Source: Bryobacter sp.
GTDB taxonomy: Bacteria; Acidobacteriota; Terriglobia; Bryobacterales; Bryobacteraceae
Length of the DNA: 64,000 nucleotides
Direction of reading: 5' to 3'
Assembly (NCBI GenBank): GCA_022843625.1
Contig: JALHNH010000016.1
Span: forward strand, 1-64,000
Below the pieces are notes generated by a model. It was not told the DNA's origin, searched no databases, and worked only from the letters and a program-made list of their open reading frames with translations. Shown in pieces: positions 8,704 to 16,783 of this stretch (positions within the stretch are counted from its first letter, which is position 1; each line of letters starts with the position of its first letter). Made by a program: the position numbers and the translations under genes.

Positions 8704-9634
8704 GCAATTCGGCATAGCCGATCTGCCCGTTGAGCCGCTCGTCGGGCTTGGGCAGGTCGCCGCCCCCGAACCAGATCCTCGCTTTGCCGTTCTCAACCAG
8801 CACCGTTGCGTCGCAGACCACTGCTGAGTTCCAGGGCTGATCGCCTCTCAGAACGGGTTCCTTGAGCTTCTCCCAATGGCGTCCATCTTTCGAGACAGCG
8901 TAACCCATGGCACGCTTCTCTTTTCGATCTCGCCCGGTGTAGATCATCACCCATTGGCCATTGGCTTCAAACACAGCTGGTTCGCCGAGCCCATTCTCAT
9001 CAAAGTCTCCTGCGCCACCAAGTTCCAGCAAGTGTCCGCGATGCTTGGTCCATTGTTTGCCGTCCTTAGACCTGGCAACTCCAAGCCTCTGCCGGCGGGC
9101 ACGGTCTTCACCGAGGTAGAAGAGATAGAGCTCACCGGATGCCTTGAGCAGATAGGGATCTCCGATGCTGATCTCGTCCCAACTCATGTTCGGCCCCAGT
9201 GGGAGGATGGGCTCCTGGGTCCAGTTACGGCCATCTCTCGAGCGTGCGAGATGAATGACGGTCTTGCCCTTGGGGCCAGCCTGGTAGGCATAGAGTAGTT
9301 CTTCGCCCAGCGCCAAAGCCCCGCCATTGGCCGCGATGTAATCGTTACCTGCGTTGAGTACTGTGCCTGAATCCTGCCAGGAGAGGCCATCTTTTGAAGT
9401 AGCAAGGGCAGTATGCCAGCTCTTGCCATCAAAGAGCGAATAGAGGTTGATGTATTGATCACGCCAGCGCACCACTGAAGGATTCAGCACATCGAGCGAC
9501 GTACCTCGCTCCATGACAGGCGTGGCGGTGAGCTTCCAGCGAAGGTCAAGCGCAGGGCCTTGTGGCTTGGGCAGTGCGAAGTCGTCATAGCGGCCGCAAC
9601 TACAAAGGAGAAGGGCAAACAGCAAATACCTCAT
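8690..9634 (-). CDS. lipoprotein with five-bladed beta-propeller, glycosidase-like
   Basis: The 314-residue protein begins MRYLLFALLLCSCGR, a lipoprotein signal with the acceptor Cys at 13 (L-C-S-C). It has repeated blades with the pattern LATSKDGLSW, LARSRDGRNW, VARSKDGKQW and YAVSKDGRHW, typical of the GH32/43/62/68-like five-bladed propeller superfamily. It ends with IWFGGGD. It probably binds or cleaves glycans at the cell surface, but no substrate can be named. It overlaps the sensor kinase gene by four bases and is the last gene of a seven-gene minus-strand run. Its 3' end overlaps the CpaE-like gene by 14 bases, convergently. Confidence 0.75.
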   Translation of the reverse strand: MRYLLFALLLCSCGRYDDFALPKPQGPALDLRWKLTATPVMERGTSLDVLNPSVVRWRDQYINLYSLFDGKSWHTALATSKDGLSWQDSGTVLNAGNDYIAANGGALALGEELLYAYQAGPKGKTVIHLARSRDGRNWTQEPILPLGPNMSWDEISIGDPYLLKASGELYLFYLGEDRARRQRLGVARSKDGKQWTKHRGHLLELGGAGDFDENGLGEPAVFEANGQWVMIYTGRDRKEKRAMGYAVSKDGRHWEKLKEPVLRGDQPWNSAVVCDATVLVENGKARIWFGGGDLPKPDERLNGQIGYAELLRRD

Positions 9635-10782
9635 AGCGGAATGCGAACCCGGATCGTAGCTCCATGACCCGGCCGGCTGAGAACTACCAACTCACCGCCA
9701 AGACTACGGGCGCGGCGCTTGATACTGCCTGGGCCGATGCGCAGAGCTTCGAGCTCAGCAAGGTCATAGTTGCCGCTGAAGGGGAATCCTGTGCCGTCGT
9801 CTTCGATATCGATGTGGAGCATTTCACCTTGCATGGTGAGTGCAATAGCGACACGAGATGCCTTGGAATGTTTGTGAACATTGTTTAAAGACTCACGGAC
9901 AATCTGGAGTACTTCAAGAAAGCTTTCGGGCTCCCCGGTGACTTCCTGGCTGGAGTAGCTGGCTGAGATGCCAGTGTCCTTCTTGAAGTTCTCAACCAGG
10001 CGGCGGATCGCTGTCGAGAGGCTTTCGCCTTCCACCTCAAGAGGCCTCATACTGCGAACAAAAGCGCGTAGCTCGGCAACCTGTGCCCGGCAGACCATCT
10101 GCAGGTCTTGCAATTCTTTAAGCCCGGCGGCGAGTTCGCGGCCCAGCATTTGTTGAACGACGTTGAGACGCATCTGGAAGCTGATGAAGCTTTGGAGTGG
10201 GCCATCGTGGAAGTCGTCGGCAATGCGCTGACGCTCGGTTTCGCGGAGTTTTTCTGCTTCGCTGCGCAACTTGATCACGTCCAACTGAGCTTCCTCAAGT
10301 CGGTCTGAAAGTACCCGTTTTTCAAGCGACAAAGTGCAGGCAAGGATCCCCGAGAGCATGACCAGCGGCTGCAGGATTTCCCCCTGAGGCGGTCGCATGA
10401 GCAGAAAGAATCCCTGGCAGAGCACAAGCACGGTGAAGACTTCTCTCCAGCTATGCAGGATGCCCGCTTCAAGTAAAAGGTAAACATAAAAGAGGGAGTT
10501 GAACCAGATATTCTGATCTGCTGAGAAGTGGGCAAAGATCAAAAAGACGACGACGTCAACGCCGAGGCTGAAGATGGGGGGCCAGCGTCTTTCAACATCA
10601 CGCCAAAGCAAAGCCATCAGGCTATAGATTGTAAATGCTGAGGCCATTGCCATTACTGGCCAGGGAATCGGCCGCGCCGCAGCGCTGCCTACGGCGAGGA
10701 ATGCGAGTGCAAGGATCGTCCTGATGACGGCGAGGCTCTGCCACCATAGCGGAGACAGGTATTTGGGCTCGGATACGTTCAT
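9631..10782 (-). CDS. NarL/DegS-type sensor histidine kinase
   Basis: A membrane sensor kinase of 383 residues. About five or six hydrophobic segments fill residues 15-155, with no large extracytoplasmic loop, so it may sense a membrane or intramembrane signal. The HisKA_3 box is ERQRIADDFHDGPLQ with phospho-acceptor H192. The HATPase_c domain follows with NNVHKHSKAS (N box) and DDGTGFPF (G1 box) and a final GATIRVRIPL. Such kinases normally pair with LuxR-type response regulators, but none is adjacent. It is 3 bases downstream of the methyltransferase gene and overlaps the propeller lipoprotein gene. Confidence 0.9.
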   Translation of the reverse strand: MNVSEPKYLSPLWWQSLAVIRTILALAFLAVGSAAARPIPWPVMAMASAFTIYSLMALLWRDVERRWPPIFSLGVDVVVFLIFAHFSADQNIWFNSLFYVYLLLEAGILHSWREVFTVLVLCQGFFLLMRPPQGEILQPLVMLSGILACTLSLEKRVLSDRLEEAQLDVIKLRSEAEKLRETERQRIADDFHDGPLQSFISFQMRLNVVQQMLGRELAAGLKELQDLQMVCRAQVAELRAFVRSMRPLEVEGESLSTAIRRLVENFKKDTGISASYSSQEVTGEPESFLEVLQIVRESLNNVHKHSKASRVAIALTMQGEMLHIDIEDDGTGFPFSGNYDLAELEALRIGPGSIKRRARSLGGELVVLSRPGHGATIRVRIPL

Positions 10783-10785
10783 TAG

Positions 10786-11307
10786 TTAGCGCCTGTAGAA
10801 GAAGAGAGTGTGACTGCGACCTTCGGTGTCTTCCATCACTTCAGTTTTTTCGGGATTCCACTCGGTGAACTCAAAATCGTGACAAACAATTCGGACCCCT
10901 TTTTTGATGGTCTTCTCAAGTACTGGCGAGAGCCTGATGTTGGTGATTGGCAACAGGTAGACGGTGATCAGGTCGGCGTCGGCGTAGTTCTGCTCGAAAA
11001 TGTCCCCTTCGATGATGCTGGCGAGCTTGCCCAGATTGAGGCTCAGAAGACGCTGGCGACTTTGCGCCACCAGAGACTTGTCGAACTCGACACCGACAGC
11101 GGTCGCGCCAAATTTCTGGGCGGCCGCAACAACAATGCGGCCGTCGCCGGAGCCGAGGTCGTAGACCTTTTCGCCCTTCTTTAACTCCCCGAGTTTGAGC
11201 ATTCGGTCCACCACCACTTGAGGGGTCGGGTAGTAGGGAGCCGCCTTTTCAGGCGGCTTGCCTTGATCCTGGAGGATCAGCGCGAAGAGGAAGAAGAGTA
11301 ACTTCAT
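10786..11307 (-). CDS. class I SAM-dependent methyltransferase with signal-like N-terminus
   Basis: The 173-residue protein holds a Rossmann-type methyltransferase core: KVYDLGSGDGRIVVAAA is motif I and GVEFDKSL is motif II, whose acidic residue binds the ribose, followed by EGDIFEQNYADADLITVYLLP-like motif III-IV (about 95-120). The N-terminus MKLLFFLFALILQDQGK is hydrophobic and reads like a short secretion signal or membrane anchor. That is odd for an enzyme that needs cytoplasmic SAM. Substrate is unknown. It lies between a NIPSNAP protein and a sensor kinase in the same run, with gaps of 6 and 3 bases. Confidence 0.8.
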   Translation of the reverse strand: MKLLFFLFALILQDQGKPPEKAAPYYPTPQVVVDRMLKLGELKKGEKVYDLGSGDGRIVVAAAQKFGATAVGVEFDKSLVAQSRQRLLSLNLGKLASIIEGDIFEQNYADADLITVYLLPITNIRLSPVLEKTIKKGVRIVCHDFEFTEWNPEKTEVMEDTEGRSHTLFFYRR

Positions 11308-11313
11308 AGACTA

Positions 11314-12051
11314 TTAGCGGATAGGTGAATAGGCGGTTGGCGAGAGGATCGAGTTTGAGATGTTCGAGACGACTTCACCGTCGCTAAGGCCAGGTAGTGC
11401 TTTGAGCTTGTCCCACTCGGGGTGGGTGACGAACTTCTTCCAGTTGGCTTCGCGGGCTGCGAGGTTGTCATACCAGAGCATGTAAGTGAGGTTGGGCATG
11501 TTGGTGCCAAAGATGGTTTCACCGAAGAAGACGGGGTTGAGGCCAGTCTTTCGGAAGACGGCGATCTCGCCGTTGTTGAACATCCCGATCTTCTTGCCGA
11601 GAGAATCGAAGTGGTTGGATTCGTAGGTGCGGAGTTCGAAGGTGCGCGGGGCGCGTCCGGCTTCTGCGACGGGCATTTCAAGGGCAGGGAAGCCGTCGAA
11701 GCTACGAAGCAAGCTTGATTCGATACGGACGTAGTCGGCAATCTGATTGGGGACAGCGGCCCAGGCAGACTCGAGTTGTGCAATGTTTGCGAACTCGGTT
11801 ACCTGCATTACAAGCGGGCTCGAGTTGCCGATGACGTTGCCAAAGAAACCGACTTTTGAGATGCCCGCTTTCTTGAGGGCAGGGAGTTGCTTTTGGGCAA
11901 GGAATTCGTTGAGTCGCTTGGGCATGCTGTCGAGTGTGTTGCGCAGTTTGTAGTAGCGCAGTTCGATCAGGCTATTGGACTTTTTCTGGGTAGGCTCATA
12001 GGCGGATGCGCTAAGTGCAGCGCTGCTGGCAAAAAAGGTGCGACGGTTCAT
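11314..12051 (-). CDS. NIPSNAP family protein with export signal
   Basis: A 245-residue protein with two NIPSNAP-type ferredoxin-like repeats. The first starts at IELRYYKLRN and the second at FELRTYESNHF, and each ends with a W-containing helix (LESAWAAVP and REANWKKFV). The N-terminus MNRRTFFASSAALSASA resembles a Tat or Sec signal (RR then a weakly hydrophobic stretch). NIPSNAP domains are dimeric alpha+beta barrels of poorly known function. It precedes the methyltransferase gene by 6 bases. Confidence 0.8.
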   Translation of the reverse strand: MNRRTFFASSAALSASAYEPTQKKSNSLIELRYYKLRNTLDSMPKRLNEFLAQKQLPALKKAGISKVGFFGNVIGNSSPLVMQVTEFANIAQLESAWAAVPNQIADYVRIESSLLRSFDGFPALEMPVAEAGRAPRTFELRTYESNHFDSLGKKIGMFNNGEIAVFRKTGLNPVFFGETIFGTNMPNLTYMLWYDNLAAREANWKKFVTHPEWDKLKALPGLSDGEVVSNISNSILSPTAYSPIR

Positions 12052-12072
12052 TCCCCTTGATCGTATAACGGC

Positions 12073-12726
12073 CTAGGCGGCGCTGGTTTGGGCAACTTCA
12101 CCGAAGCGGCGTTCGCGGGCGCGGAATTCGTTCATTGCCGACTCAAGATCGCTCTCGTCGAAGTCTGGCCAGGCAACCTGAGTGAAGTGGAATTCGGCGT
12201 ATGCGCATTCCCAGAGCAGGAAATCACTGAGGCGTTTTTCGCCTCCGGTACGGATCAGCAGGTCGACGTCCGGCCCGAGGCTACGGCTGAGCTCTTCGCG
12301 GTCCATCCCAGGGCGGAGGGCGGCGAGGAGCATGTCGCGGGAGGAGTAGTCAAGAGCAATGCGCACATGAACGCGCTTGCCGTGGAGGGTGGCTCGCTCT
12401 GCTTGTTCCATGGCCGGGATGAGGTTGGCTGGAAGGCGATCGCGACGGCCGATGAATTCGAGGCGGACGCCGTTCTTAAGGCACTCGGCGACTTCTTTCT
12501 CGATGAAGTGGGCGAGGAGGCGCATGAGGCCGGAGACTTCTTCGGCGGGGCGTTTCCAGTTGTCGCTAGAGAAGGCGTAGAGAGTGAGGACGTCGATGCC
12601 GAGCTTGGGCGAGTGGCGGATGACGCGGCGCACGGACTCTGCGCCTTGCTTGTGGCCTGCGAGGCGAGGCCAGCCAAAGCGCTGGGCCCAGCGGCCATTA
12701 CCGTCCATGATGATCGCGACGTGCAA
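12073..12726 (-). CDS. uppS: undecaprenyl diphosphate synthase (cis-prenyltransferase)
   Basis: UppS extends farnesyl-PP with eight isopentenyl-PP units to make C55-PP, the lipid carrier for peptidoglycan and exopolysaccharide. The 217 residues begin MHVAIIMDGNGRWAQRFG, with the catalytic Asp and the structural P-loop. GHKQGAESVRRV, LTLYAFSSDNWKRP and the C-terminal RTGGEKRLSDFLLWECAYAE region with the Mg-binding Glu are all present. It is slightly shorter than E. coli UppS (253). Its substrate comes from the isoprenoid pathway for which ispD-ispF are also in this window. It lies 5 bases after the winged-helix regulator gene. Confidence 0.95.
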   Translation of the reverse strand: MHVAIIMDGNGRWAQRFGWPRLAGHKQGAESVRRVIRHSPKLGIDVLTLYAFSSDNWKRPAEEVSGLMRLLAHFIEKEVAECLKNGVRLEFIGRRDRLPANLIPAMEQAERATLHGKRVHVRIALDYSSRDMLLAALRPGMDREELSRSLGPDVDLLIRTGGEKRLSDFLLWECAYAEFHFTQVAWPDFDESDLESAMNEFRARERRFGEVAQTSAA

Positions 12727-12731
12727 AGTGT

Positions 12732-13070
12732 CTACTTCTCCTTCGGCTTCATAGCCTGAATCAGGGCTTCCATGTGGTTGACGTACTTCTCGAATGCTTT
12801 ACGCCCGGTAGGGGTTAAAGTGTATTCGGATTGAGGACGACGGCCTTCAAAGAATTTGCGGCATTCAACGTAACCAGCGTCTTCGAGCTTGCGCGCATGA
12901 ATGCTTAGGTTTCCATCGGTCAGATTGAGGATTTCCTTCAGCTCTCCGAAGCTAAGTTTTTTGGTTGAGACCAGAGCGCTGACGATTCCGAGGCGGACGC
13001 GCTCGTGGATGAGCTGGTCGAGGCCGATCGCTTTTTGCGGCAGCGGGACGAGATTCGGTTTAGCCCCCAT
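12732..13070 (-). CDS. winged-helix transcriptional regulator (MarR/ArsR-like)
   Basis: A 112-residue DNA-binding protein. The core IHERVRLGIVSALVSTKKL, then FGELKEILNLTDGNLSIHARKLEDAGYV and FFEGRRPQSEYTLTPTGRKAF is a classic winged helix with a recognition helix and a beta wing. The open frame extends further upstream, but the ATG at 13070 gives the compact family form and overlaps the preceding gene by 11 bases. Small regulators like this are often paired with an integral membrane protein in acidobacteria, as seen here. It may regulate its own operon. Confidence 0.85.
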   Translation of the reverse strand: MGAKPNLVPLPQKAIGLDQLIHERVRLGIVSALVSTKKLSFGELKEILNLTDGNLSIHARKLEDAGYVECRKFFEGRRPQSEYTLTPTGRKAFEKYVNHMEALIQAMKPKEK

Positions 13071-13674
13071 GTTTTCTCGCAATCCAAAGGCCGAAGCCGA
13101 TGTGGAGGCCGCCGAAGCCGGCGGCCAGGTAGATGTCGTTGTACTGCTCTGGCGTGAATAGTGCGCCGGCACCGAGTGCCATGAAGGCAACGCCCATCAT
13201 CAGGACAGGACGGACGCTGGACATGCCACCGGTGATGACACCTGCACCGTAAAGGAGGAGCCAAAGGGCGGCGACTTCGGAATAGTGATTGGAGCGCGCA
13301 GCCGCGGCAGTGAAGGCAGCACCAGCCAGCAAGGGTGGGGCGAAACCAAGGCCGAAGCGGCGGGCCGGGCTTGAAAGCAGCGAGACACCGGAGTGGTTAG
13401 CCTTCCAGATCAGCGCGATGAAACCGAAGAGGATTGCGGCCATGCCTTCGGCCGTCCAGATCGCGAGCCAGGCTTCGCGAGTCTTGGCACCGTTACCGAG
13501 CCAGGCGGCCAGGAGGGCTGAGAGGCCGACCAGGACCATCCCGTAGCCTGGGACGGCGGTGAACTCGGTCGTGTTCTCCATCGTGGAGCGGATGTATTTG
13601 AGATTGTCGAGCGCGTGCTCGTGCATGTCGGCGCGTAGGCCCATGAGGAGATAGTAGAGTACTTTGTCTTGCAA
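13060..13674 (-). CDS. integral membrane protein paired with the winged-helix regulator
   Basis: I do not recognise a named family. The 204-residue protein has a short cytoplasmic, charged start (MHEHALDNLKYIRSTMEN) and about five or six hydrophobic segments (roughly 50-65, 75-90, 115-130, 140-155, 160-175, 180-197). A start at the internal ATG 33 bases later is also possible. It heads the seven-gene minus-strand run, overlaps the regulator gene by 11 bases, and could be a sensor or a target for it. Confidence 0.7.
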   Translation of the reverse strand: MQDKVLYYLLMGLRADMHEHALDNLKYIRSTMENTTEFTAVPGYGMVLVGLSALLAAWLGNGAKTREAWLAIWTAEGMAAILFGFIALIWKANHSGVSLLSSPARRFGLGFAPPLLAGAAFTAAAARSNHYSEVAALWLLLYGAGVITGGMSSVRPVLMMGVAFMALGAGALFTPEQYNDIYLAAGFGGLHIGFGLWIARKHGG

Positions 13675-13694
13675 AGCAACTAAAATTATTATCG

Positions 13695-14309
13695 ATGACG
13701 CGACTGGAACAACAACTCAACTTTATTCTCGAAATCGACAAGCTCAAGCAGGTTATGCGCCGGACGCGGCTGCTGCATGGCGGGAAGCAATTGGGACGAT
13801 TCGAGAATACGGCGGAGCATTGTTGGCACATCACTTTGATGGCTGTTGTGTTTGCTGAACACAGCAATGAGCCGGTGGATCTGGTGCGGGTGATCCGGAT
13901 GTTGCTGGTACACGACGTGGTGGAGATTGATGCCGGGGACACGCCGGCCTTTGGAGAACAGGGCAGCAAGGAGGAGCTTGAGGCCGCTGGGGCAGAGCGG
14001 ATTTTTGGCTTGTTGCCAGAGGATCAGCGGGACGAGTTTATCGGGCTTTGGCGGGAATTCGAGGGAAGGGAGACGGCGGAATCGCGATATGCGAATGCTG
14101 TGGACCGCTTTCTGCCGACTTTTCAGAATATTCAGAATCAGGGTGGGTCGTGGAGGGACTTTGCGGTTACACGGGCCAAGGCTGATGTGCGGCTGAGTCC
14201 GATTGGAGAGGGATCACAGGCGCTATGGGGCTTGGTGAAGGGAGTGCTCGATGAGGGGGAGGCTAAGGGCTATTTCACCGATCCAAACGCCAGCCGTGGA
14301 GGACTTTGA
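13695..14309 (+). CDS. HD-domain hydrolase, HDDC2/YfbR-like 5'-deoxynucleotidase
   Basis: The 204-residue protein carries an HD phosphohydrolase domain. AEHCWHITLM supplies the first His, RMLLVHDVVEIDAGD supplies the HD pair and the following acidic residues, and YANAVDRF supplies the distal Asp. The order and length agree with the HDDC2/YfbR group, which removes phosphate from deoxyribonucleoside monophosphates. That substrate is carried over from the family. The start is divergent from the membrane protein gene by only 20 bases. The 3' end overlaps the ceramidase-like gene convergently by 35 bases. Confidence 0.85.
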   Translation: MTRLEQQLNFILEIDKLKQVMRRTRLLHGGKQLGRFENTAEHCWHITLMAVVFAEHSNEPVDLVRVIRMLLVHDVVEIDAGDTPAFGEQGSKEELEAAGAERIFGLLPEDQRDEFIGLWREFEGRETAESRYANAVDRFLPTFQNIQNQGGSWRDFAVTRAKADVRLSPIGEGSQALWGLVKGVLDEGEAKGYFTDPNASRGGL

Positions 14310-15540
14310 GCACGGCTTCGGTCAGGTGTTGTTCCGCCTTGTCTGTAAAGGGTGAAGTGTTGGGTTCGTAGCCTCCTTCTGCGAAGCCTTTGGTTGTGGG
14401 GAGGTAGCCGAGCCAGCCGTTGGTGAAGCCGCAGAAAAAGGTGTGGCGGAAGGGGGATTGCTGGCGGATGTTGAGGGCGATTTCTGAGAAGAGCTCTAGT
14501 GGCGCGGCCCAGAATAGGGCTTCGGAGTTGATGCTGAGGAAGCGAATGGGGAGCTTCACCATATTTGTAGGAGTTAAGTAAGCGGCGAGGTCGTCGGCCC
14601 AGCCGAGCCCTGGTTTTCGAGGGGATTCGACGATGGTTTCGGCTACGCGGAGGCTGACTTTCTCGGTGGCTGGGGGGAGGCCTTTTATGGCTTCGAGGAT
14701 GCGGTCTCCGAGGAGGACGTTGAACTCGGTGATGTGGGCAGCGCGGAAGTCCTGGGCGGAATAGATGGGGGCGGTGTCGCCGGCGGCTCCGTTTACGAAG
14801 AGGAGGGTGGTGTTGAGTTTGGCTTCGATGTATGAGGCGACGATGCCGGGGACGTCGCCTGAGATCTGGAGATTGCCGCCGCCAAGGGCAGTTCCGTGGA
14901 TGGCGTAGTTGGCTACCATTGCTAGTGGCGAGCCGTCGGCTTTTTCGATGCGGATTAGGCCGATTTGCCGGTCTACGGGGCCGTAGGGGTTGAGGCCGAG
15001 TTTGATTTTGCCATCGATGTCTTTGGCGCGGCGATTGATGTTGGCCATGGCGAAGCCCGAGCCTACGGCAAGGCGGGCAGGGGCGAGTTGGGTGCGGGCC
15101 TGGCGGATGGCGTCGAGGAGTTTTTGTTTGACGAGGTTGGTGTAGGTGTTGTCGCGGGTGTGTTTGTAACGCTCTGGCATGAAGGCCTGGGGAAGGCCGG
15201 CGGGGCCGACTTCGGGGGCGGAGTGGGTGTGGGTGTTGGTCCACCAGATTTGGTGGCGGTCGATGCCGGTGGCTGCTTTGAGTTCGCGGCAGAAGTCGTC
15301 GTAGACGGAGGGGGAGATGAGGGCGATGTCGGTTGAGACGAGGAAGAACTGGAGGGTGCCGTCGTCGAGGGCGAGGACACGGTGAAAGAGGGGATCGTGG
15401 ACTCCGGTGGAGGTGCGGGCCTGGTAGCCGAGGAGGGGCTGGGGATCGGTGGGAGTGATGTCGACTTTGACTACGGCGGCGCGGAAGTCTGCCAGGAGGG
15501 CGGCCTGGATGGTGACGACGAGTAATAAGACTCGGAGCAT
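14275..15540 (-). CDS. neutral/alkaline ceramidase N-terminal domain protein, secreted
   Basis: A 421-residue exported protein (hydrophobic N-terminus MLRVLLLVVTIQAALLA). It shows the neutral/alkaline non-lysosomal ceramidase signature: VVKVDITPTDPQPLLGYQAR, DDG, and TNTHTHSAPE with the zinc-binding histidines, then NYAIHGTALGG and VNGAAGDTAP. True ceramidases of this family are over 650 residues and carry a C-terminal Ig-like domain, which is missing here. The protein is therefore a short-form family member that may hydrolyse another amide or ester. Acidobacterial genomes often encode several. Confidence 0.85.
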   Translation of the reverse strand: MLRVLLLVVTIQAALLADFRAAVVKVDITPTDPQPLLGYQARTSTGVHDPLFHRVLALDDGTLQFFLVSTDIALISPSVYDDFCRELKAATGIDRHQIWWTNTHTHSAPEVGPAGLPQAFMPERYKHTRDNTYTNLVKQKLLDAIRQARTQLAPARLAVGSGFAMANINRRAKDIDGKIKLGLNPYGPVDRQIGLIRIEKADGSPLAMVANYAIHGTALGGGNLQISGDVPGIVASYIEAKLNTTLLFVNGAAGDTAPIYSAQDFRAAHITEFNVLLGDRILEAIKGLPPATEKVSLRVAETIVESPRKPGLGWADDLAAYLTPTNMVKLPIRFLSINSEALFWAAPLELFSEIALNIRQQSPFRHTFFCGFTNGWLGYLPTTKGFAEGGYEPNTSPFTDKAEQHLTEAVLKVLHGWRLDR

Positions 15541-15597
15541 GGGGTGAAGTTTAACACCGAGAGCTCAACCCATGCGGCAAACAGTTGTGGGCGTGGA

Positions 15598-16542
15598 TCA
15601 CGATCCAAACCAAACAAGAATACGCCGAAACACACTGAGAAATCCTTCCGGCGGCTGCTGACCAGGCAGATCAAAGCCATGATCGCCAGACTCAACTCTG
15701 TCGAAAATCGCCTTTCGCCCGCGAGCGGCGAGTTCAGCACGCAGGACATCGAATGCGCTGATGGGGTTTTGGTCATCACGGGTGCCGTGCCCAATGTAGA
15801 GGGCACTTCGAGAGCGGGAGGCCTCTTGAACGAGCGAGGTTTTCATGAAACTCGACCATTGTCGAAAGGTCTGGCCCCAACAGAAACGCGATGTGCTGGA
15901 AGGGTCGCTCAGAACCTCATTCCAGCACGGGTAAACTTCCTTTTCCGGGTCGAGTCCCTTCTTTCGGAAGAACTCGCTCATGTGAAACAGATAGGTTGGC
16001 CCTCCTCCTGAAAGGGCGGCCACGTGAGTAATGTCTTGAGCCAGATTCGAGAGGCGCAGTCCAACGATCGCGCCCTCGGAGTGCCCAATCACAAGCATGC
16101 GTGTTCGGTCAATCCCGGCGAAGGTTCTCACGGTTTTCAGCGCACGAACAAGCGTGGCCGACCAAGTATCGAGGGTATATTGCCGAATGAATTCTGGGCG
16201 GCAGTGCCTGTGGTTAGCGGGTTGGGCGGGGTTGTCCAGATAGCGGACGCCTGGCTTTTCGACAACCATGACTCGGGCCTCCCCTGCACTGACTTCTTGC
16301 AGGACAGATTGCAGGCCGCTGAGGATTCGCCCGTTCTCTTGAACGAATGGAGAGCCGCAACCGGTGCCTTGAATGAAAAGCACGATTGGGCGTGGCCTGC
16401 TCTCTACCTGCCCGGACAGGTAAAACGTCAGTTGCCCGTGGTCGACTGTGTATCGAAAAAATGGAGTGCCCTGGACAGGTGTGCCCACCGGGGCGGCGGC
16501 CAGCGGCAAGATGGCACTCGAATAGAAAATCAGTTTCCACAT
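15598..16542 (-). CDS. secreted alpha/beta hydrolase
   Basis: The 314-residue protein has a signal-like N-terminus (LIFYSSAILPLAAAPVG) and an alpha/beta hydrolase core. The oxyanion segment is VLFIQGTGCGSPF, the nucleophile elbow is VIGHSEGAIVG (G-H-S-E-G), and a distal catalytic His is in ESGDHGFDL. An Asp in GTRDDQNPIS is a good third triad member. It resembles dienelactone-hydrolase or peptidase-type exported hydrolases; no substrate is evident. Its + strand composition is balanced for G and C, unlike its left neighbour. Confidence 0.8.
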   Translation of the reverse strand: MWKLIFYSSAILPLAAAPVGTPVQGTPFFRYTVDHGQLTFYLSGQVESRPRPIVLFIQGTGCGSPFVQENGRILSGLQSVLQEVSAGEARVMVVEKPGVRYLDNPAQPANHRHCRPEFIRQYTLDTWSATLVRALKTVRTFAGIDRTRMLVIGHSEGAIVGLRLSNLAQDITHVAALSGGGPTYLFHMSEFFRKKGLDPEKEVYPCWNEVLSDPSSTSRFCWGQTFRQWSSFMKTSLVQEASRSRSALYIGHGTRDDQNPISAFDVLRAELAARGRKAIFDRVESGDHGFDLPGQQPPEGFLSVFRRILVWFGS

Positions 16543-16783
16543 CTTACTCCCTCAGCCTGACACTCCTAAGGCAGTCATCGCAAGGGGGGCACATCCGCTC
16601 ACGATTTGTCATCAAGGGTAGAATTGTTTTCCGCAAGTGCCCTGGATCATGCGGTTGTGCCAATTACGGTTGTAGACGCGCAAGAATACCAATCGCCTTG
16701 CAGATGGGTCTGTATCCAGACTAAACGAACATTGTGATGGCTGCAGATCCCAGTTTGTCCTTGATAGGGTTTGAGGCTTGGAC

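Noticed and set aside
6500-9700. A replication origin at the G/C-skew change.
   Set aside because: No dnaA, dnaN or repeated DnaA boxes were seen in the few intergenic bases; an inversion or local compositional effect is as likely.
16543-16783. Possible tRNA or small gene in the stretch between the hydrolase and PPOX genes.
   Set aside because: No cloverleaf with the T-arm GTTCRA core was found on either strand, and open frames there give no recognisable product.
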